Assembly (NCBI GenBank): GCA_964519365.1
Contig: CAZFHP010000059.1
Span: 1-9,255, forward strand
Direction of reading: 5' to 3'
DNA: 9,255 bases
Source: CAZFHP01 sp964519365
GTDB lineage: Bacteria > Babelota > Babeliae > Babelales > RVW-14
Part shown: in pieces, positions 5,501 to 9,255 of the stretch
Layout: every line of letters begins with the position of its first letter
Position numbering within the stretch: position 1 is the first letter of the stretch
Made by a program: the position numbers and the translations under genes
The notes under the pieces: model-generated
Seen by the model: only the letters and a program-made list of their open reading frames with translations
Told to the model about the DNA's origin: nothing
Database searches by the model: none

Positions 5501-7714
5501 ATGATAGAACGTTTTGTGATAACGATAAGTCAGGTGCATCCAAAAATTTTTCGACGAATATTTTTGAGCATACGTACATGCATGCGTATACGCATGATAA
5601 CCTGTATGCTTGCATGCGTGCTCACGGGTCTTTTTCAGACACAAATACATGCAGCATCAATTGACGGAACAACAAACCCAGTCTGGCGAACAACACACTG
5701 GACAGCCTCTAACGGCAACAAAGCAACAGGCTTTGTAAAATTCTTAAAAGGCTTTGATATTCCTGCTGGAACTTCAGTAACACTAGAGACCAGCGAAAGC
5801 GTCGATGGAACAATTGATCTTAACGATTCTGGAAAGTTAATTTTACAACGGCACCTTACGCTCGCCCCCGATGCTAGACTTACAAGGGGTGGCATTATCG
5901 ATGGGCGCGCTCATGATATTATTCTCGAGGGAAACATAACAATCCCAACAGGCAAAAATTTACATATCACATCAACAACGGCAATAGACGGCAATGGCAA
6001 TACACTTTATCTTGAACCTCATGCCAGTATTACCGTCGACAACAACGTAACACTTACGCTACGTAATGTGCGCGTTAAAAATACATACAATAGATTCTCA
6101 AACCAAATTATTCATCCGGTAGGCAATCGAACGCATATTGCTTTACAAAACGTCGAACTGGCCCTTGCTGACGATTTTACTTTTTATGACGGTCAGCTAT
6201 TTATTCATGACGACGTACTCGTAACAGGATCTTCTGTCTTTTCATATCGATCAACCCAAACAAGTTATATCTGTGACGCGGCAACACTTGGCTTTGATAA
6301 AGACACAACATTTTGGTACAACCCATCTTCAATCGATAATCATTTAATGCAAATGCAAAGCAAAACAGCAACCATGTATTTTAATGGTTCAAAATTATTC
6401 GCAACATACCCAGGGTTACGTTTAAGTAAAGGCATGTTGTGTCTTGACAATAATGTAACGCTCTGCGGCACTACAAAAAGTATCTCAACAATAACACCCT
6501 TATCAAGCCCAACTGACGGTAAAGATCAAGGAGCCGATGGGGCGAACAGTGTTTCGTGGAGTCCTGATGGTTCACAAGTTGCAATCGGAACATCAGCTAA
6601 CCCATCAACAAGCGAAACAAATATCACCGCTAATTATGAACTGCGTGTGTACAATTTTAATGACACAACAGGAACCCTTACTGGTGCCGCAAGTGCTGAT
6701 ACAGCGTCTATTACTATTAACGCTGTTGCTTGGCGACCTGTTGGAAATTATATTGCTGTTGGCACGGCTGCATGGAGTGGAGCCAATGAAGTCCGAGTTT
6801 ATAATTTGACAGGGGGAACATTATCTCTTCAAAGCTCTGCGAATCTACAAGAAGGATGGCCTTATAGTGGTCACAGATCTGCACTCTCTGTTTCTTGGAG
6901 CCCTAATGGTAATTATTTGGCAGTAGGTGCACAATCAGGTTCATTTTTTAACGAACTGCGCATTTATAGTTTTAATGGAACAACGTTATCTTTTGTCACT
7001 AGTCTTGATGTAGGAACCGCAATAGCAAATTACAATGCTTTTACAGTTGCTTGGAGTCCCGATAACAATTACGTGGCAATTGGCACAGCCGGCGGATACA
7101 ATAAAGAAGTTCGCGTATACAAATTTACGGGAAGTGCATTAACAAATGCAGTTTTGATCCCAATAGACCTAGGAACACAGGTTAATACTGTTTCTTGGAA
7201 TCCAGATGGAAGTTATTTAGCCGTTGGAACAAACGCACGTTCTGGTGCAGAAGTGTTAGTCTATTACTTTACAGGAACAGCATTATATCCTATTTCAGGA
7301 GCACAGGTAGAACTTGGAACTAAAGTTAACGCTGTCTCTTGGAGCCCTGATGGAACGTATATAGCTCTTGGAGCAAATGCCGGGTTAATCACACAAGCCC
7401 GTATCTATGAGTTTACAGGCGGCACTTTAAATTTTGTAACACAAATACCAAGTACCTTAGGTGTTAATGTAAAATCAATATCATGGCGACATGATGGTTC
7501 TTACTTAGCCATTGGAACAGCTGCCGGCGCAAGCGCTGGTGAATTACAAATTTACGGCGTAAATTATCTTGAGCAAACGCCTGCTCAAACATTTGATAAC
7601 GGGATTATTTTTGGTGATTCATCGCAAGCTTATGGTTCTGGGAATTTAGATGTACGCGTGCTTGCAGGTGCAAAAGTAAAAGTAAGTGGCAAAGTAAGTT
7701 ACGATAACAGTTAA
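5501..7714 (+). CDS. Secreted beta-helix stalk plus seven-bladed propeller protein (paralogue 2)
   Basis: This 737-aa protein is a close paralogue of the preceding gene product. The signal sequence is unusually long: a 31-residue basic n-region, a core of about 32-45 (MITCMLACVLTGLF) and the same likely cleavage site after A51 (QIHA). Residues 52-321 repeat the stalk of paralogue 1 almost line for line. Seven blades follow with tryptophans at 353, 411, 466, 518, 566, 614 and 662. The first three intervals are long (58, 55, 52) through inserted loops; the rest are 48. One blade has WRPVG and one WSPDN in place of WSPDG. The tail (FDNGIIFGDSSQ, LDVRVLAGAKV) matches paralogue 1. The start at 5501 has a purine-rich Shine-Dalgarno (GGGAG, 8 nt spacing); in-frame ATGs at 5582 and 5594 would give a shorter signal peptide but lack a good site. 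A binding or adhesive function is inferred only. Confidence 0.85.
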   Translation: MIERFVITISQVHPKIFRRIFLSIRTCMRIRMITCMLACVLTGLFQTQIHAASIDGTTNPVWRTTHWTASNGNKATGFVKFLKGFDIPAGTSVTLETSESVDGTIDLNDSGKLILQRHLTLAPDARLTRGGIIDGRAHDIILEGNITIPTGKNLHITSTTAIDGNGNTLYLEPHASITVDNNVTLTLRNVRVKNTYNRFSNQIIHPVGNRTHIALQNVELALADDFTFYDGQLFIHDDVLVTGSSVFSYRSTQTSYICDAATLGFDKDTTFWYNPSSIDNHLMQMQSKTATMYFNGSKLFATYPGLRLSKGMLCLDNNVTLCGTTKSISTITPLSSPTDGKDQGADGANSVSWSPDGSQVAIGTSANPSTSETNITANYELRVYNFNDTTGTLTGAASADTASITINAVAWRPVGNYIAVGTAAWSGANEVRVYNLTGGTLSLQSSANLQEGWPYSGHRSALSVSWSPNGNYLAVGAQSGSFFNELRIYSFNGTTLSFVTSLDVGTAIANYNAFTVAWSPDNNYVAIGTAGGYNKEVRVYKFTGSALTNAVLIPIDLGTQVNTVSWNPDGSYLAVGTNARSGAEVLVYYFTGTALYPISGAQVELGTKVNAVSWSPDGTYIALGANAGLITQARIYEFTGGTLNFVTQIPSTLGVNVKSISWRHDGSYLAIGTAAGASAGELQIYGVNYLEQTPAQTFDNGIIFGDSSQAYGSGNLDVRVLAGAKVKVSGKVSYDNS
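5568..5596. other. 29-nt alternating purine-pyrimidine tract with a 16-bp palindrome
   Basis: Every step from 5568 to 5596 alternates purine and pyrimidine, a pattern that can adopt Z-DNA under negative supercoiling. Its last 16 bases (5581-5596, CATGCGTATACGCATG) form a perfect palindrome. It lies in the signal-peptide coding part of paralogue 2, which lacks an equivalent in paralogue 1. Confidence 0.6.
6539..7558 (+). repeat. Array of seven propeller-blade repeats (paralogue 2)
   Basis: Seven repeats encode blades of the same family as in paralogue 1, with outer strands like ELRVYNF and EVRVYKFTG. The repeat period is 174, 165 and 156 bp for the first three and 144 bp for the last three, because of loop insertions in the early blades. 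Confidence 0.85.
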
Positions 7715-7784
7715 TAAATGTGAATTCAAAAATTAAAATAGATTGAAAATGATCACAGAAAAGGTAATTTCAAAAATTCCGTTC

Positions 7785-7836
7785 GTCCTGAGGAGTCTCG
7801 TCGTAGCCGTAGGCAAAAACAGACGTCTCGAAGGGC
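7785..7836. repeat. Bulged palindromic element, probably a dispersed intergenic repeat
   Basis: GTCCTGAG (7785-7792) pairs with CTCGAAGGGC (7827-7836), with a 2-nt bulge (GA) and one G-T pair. Inside this, GTCT (7795-7798) pairs with AGAC (7821-7824), and GCC-GTA-GGC forms a small tip (7806-7814). This GC-richer block stands out in an AT-rich 157-bp gap between paralogues 2 and 3. It resembles 'GTCCTGAG...TCGAAGG' palindromes that I recall as multicopy in several bacterial genomes. A 6-bp AT stem (TATTAA 7837-7842, TTAATA 7850-7855) follows just before the next ribosome site. Otherwise the gap shows only a weak promoter-like TTGAAA (7743-7748) and TAATTT (7765-7770). Confidence 0.5.
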
Positions 7837-7871
7837 TATTAAGACTATTTTAATAAAAGGGAGAATGTTTT

Positions 7872-9255
7872 ATGTGCACATGTTTTTCTAAGATATTATC
7901 GAAAGTTAAGATGTTATCGAGCATAATAAATAAGTGTAGGGTAGGCATGTTTTTTTGTGCAAGCGTCATAACGCTTGTAATTAACATAATCGTTATCAAC
8001 ACGATCTTCGTCACGAATCTTACCGCTGATCTCACATTCGTAAACAACGAATCATCGTTTTATCTTGATAATATCGAATCGCAATTCAAGTTTAACTCTA
8101 TGGATGGTGTTACGGGCTGGAATCAAAATGCGGCAAATTGGAGCCAAGGATCGTTTGCCTATGGTGACGATGGAGACGAAGCGTCGTTATGGCGGTTTAT
8201 TGTTTCTGATGGTGATATCGTTGGGTTTGAAAATGACCAAGTTGACCCATCGAGATTTTATATTCCAGCTGGCAAGCAAGTTCGTATTACGCAGGATACG
8301 ATTATTAACGGGCATGGTCGTACACTTGTGCTTGAACAAAATGCAGGGATTATCGTTGATGCAAATGTGACGTGTACGCTTAAGAATATGCGTATTAGGA
8401 ATACGAGAAACAATGCGAGCAACCCAATGTTTCTGGCTAGCCATCAACTTGCGCTTGAGAATGTCGAGCTTGAATTGGCTGACGACAGTGTCATGCTTAA
8501 TGGGGAACTATTTATCCATGGTGACGTTGTAGTCAGTGGATCACATGCATTTACATATAGTTCACCTCAGCCACTACATGTAACTGATGGAGCAACGTTT
8601 GGTTTTGAAAACGGCTCTACGTTTTTGTATAATTCAGCTATCAATGTTATTGATATGACGAATGAAACCGCAAACCTGTATTTTAATGGTGCTACGCTTC
8701 GAGGAATATTTCGGATGCGTGGAGGAAAGGTATTTTTTGACAATGATGTGAGAGTAAATGTAGATGGGTTTCAATCAGATGAAGTTTTCAACAGAGACGT
8801 GGGCGCGAGCCTATTTGGTGGAGGCTGGAGCCCTGATGGGCAACTCCTGGCAACAGGGGATGGTAATGGCTGGTTAGAGGTCTTTTCGCGCACCGATATT
8901 CTTAATAATGATGCAACCTCACCTGTATTTAACAATGACATAGGTAATGGCTTTCGGTCGATGGATTGGAGCCCTGACGGGCAATACCTAGCAACAGGGA
9001 CCACTTCTGGCAACCTAAAAGTCTTTTCTCGTATCGATATTCTCGATGATGATGCAACCTCTCCCGTCTTTAATCGAGATCTCGGCGATTATCTCAGTGA
9101 GATAGGTTGGAGTCCTGACGGTCAGTACCTAGCAACAGTTAGCAGAAAGGGTAGGTTGAAGGTTTTTGAGCACTCTGATGTCTTGAATGATGATGCTACG
9201 ACACCAGTCTTTAACCAAATCCTTGACTCTTGCCTTTGGACAATTGACTGGAACC
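7872..9255 (+). CDS. Secreted beta-helix stalk plus propeller protein (paralogue 3, 3' end missing)
   Basis: The frame is open from ATG 7872 to the right edge (461 codons, no stop). GGGAG (7859-7863) lies 8 nt before the ATG, as in paralogue 2. A long basic n-region (1-25, with four Cys) leads to a hydrophobic segment of about 26-48 (CASVITLVINIIVINTIFV). It could be a cleaved signal or an anchor; no clear A-x-A site like the other paralogues is seen. Residues 127-292 match their stalks (RFYIPAGKQVRIT, INGHGRTLVLEQNAG, LKNMRIRNTRNN, GDVVVSGSHAF), while 50-126 is mostly its own. From 317 a propeller begins with tryptophans at 319, 366, 413 and 460, exactly 47 apart. Its blades (WSPDGQYLATG, LKVFSR, then DDDATSPVFN) differ from those of paralogues 1 and 2. 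The total length and blade count lie outside the window. Confidence 0.85.
   Translation, partial: MCTCFSKILSKVKMLSSIINKCRVGMFFCASVITLVINIIVINTIFVTNLTADLTFVNNESSFYLDNIESQFKFNSMDGVTGWNQNAANWSQGSFAYGDDGDEASLWRFIVSDGDIVGFENDQVDPSRFYIPAGKQVRITQDTIINGHGRTLVLEQNAGIIVDANVTCTLKNMRIRNTRNNASNPMFLASHQLALENVELELADDSVMLNGELFIHGDVVVSGSHAFTYSSPQPLHVTDGATFGFENGSTFLYNSAINVIDMTNETANLYFNGATLRGIFRMRGGKVFFDNDVRVNVDGFQSDEVFNRDVGASLFGGGWSPDGQLLATGDGNGWLEVFSRTDILNNDATSPVFNNDIGNGFRSMDWSPDGQYLATGTTSGNLKVFSRIDILDDDATSPVFNRDLGDYLSEIGWSPDGQYLATVSRKGRLKVFEHSDVLNDDATTPVFNQILDSCLWTIDWN
8826..9255 (+). repeat. Start of a 141-bp blade repeat array (paralogue 3, truncated)
   Basis: Three full repeats and the first bases of a fourth are visible, with tryptophan codons at 8826, 8967, 9108 and 9249, exactly 141 bp apart. 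The linker 'DATSPVFN' recurs nearly unchanged (DATTPVFN in the third). The high regularity suggests recent internal amplification compared with the other two arrays. Confidence 0.85.

Noticed and set aside
5378..5650. Minus-strand ORF of 90 codons over the gap before paralogue 2
   Set aside because: Its Cys/His/Tyr-rich start comes from the alternating CATG/TACG tract and the rest from A-rich leader read backwards; no family features.
6537..6809. Plus-strand 90-codon ORF within paralogue 2
   Set aside because: It is an out-of-frame reading of propeller-repeat DNA, with Leu/Gln-rich low-complexity sequence.
3376..7714. Propeller proteins as TolB or as peptidases/glycosidases with propellers
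   Set aside because: The WSPDG motif recalls TolB/PD40 repeats, but there is no TolB N-terminal domain, no Pal or TolA gene nearby and no catalytic motif.
8065..8370. Plus-strand 101-codon ORF, and minus-strand ORFs at 7850-8047, 8187-8447 and 8771-9013
   Set aside because: All overlap the open frame of paralogue 3, which has a ribosome site, an export signal and clear homology to its neighbours.

Overview
All genes in this window lie on the + strand of an AT-rich bacterial genome with compact spacing. The organism is probably a host-associated, Gram-negative-type bacterium: it has a lipoprotein, a periplasmic binding protein and large secreted proteins. The 'WSPDGxYLAIG' propeller repeats joined to a beta-helix-like stalk resemble what I remember from Candidatus Dependentiae (TM6), which live in protists. 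That placement rests on memory of protein style, not on a marker gene.

Layout. Positions 33-890 encode a lipoprotein alpha/beta hydrolase with a full Ser-Asp-His triad. Its ATG overlaps the stop of what may be an upstream gene cut by the window edge. Positions 979-3269 hold two tightly coupled genes. The first is a type I periplasmic binding protein of the branched-chain amino-acid (LivJ-like) class. The second, 2 bp downstream, is a prokaryotic pentameric ligand-gated ion channel (Cys-loop/Pro-loop receptor family). No permease or ATPase gene is next to them, so the binding protein may present a ligand to the channel rather than feed an ABC transporter. A perfect 14-bp palindrome lies in the leader of this pair.

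Positions 3376-9255 hold three tandem paralogues (678 aa, 737 aa, and at least 461 aa running off the right edge). Each has an export signal, a beta-helix-like stalk and a WD40/PD40-type propeller. The first two have exactly seven blades and then a short tail that looks like a resumed stalk, so the propeller appears inserted into the helix. The third has a related stalk but a different blade family with an exact 47-residue period. These are likely secreted or surface proteins for binding host or other partners; no catalytic motif is visible.

The gaps hold promoter-like boxes, a 14-bp tandem repeat (3301-3328) and a bulged palindromic element (7785-7836) that looks like a dispersed genomic repeat. 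No convincing rho-independent terminator, tRNA, rRNA, CRISPR array or mobile-element gene was found.
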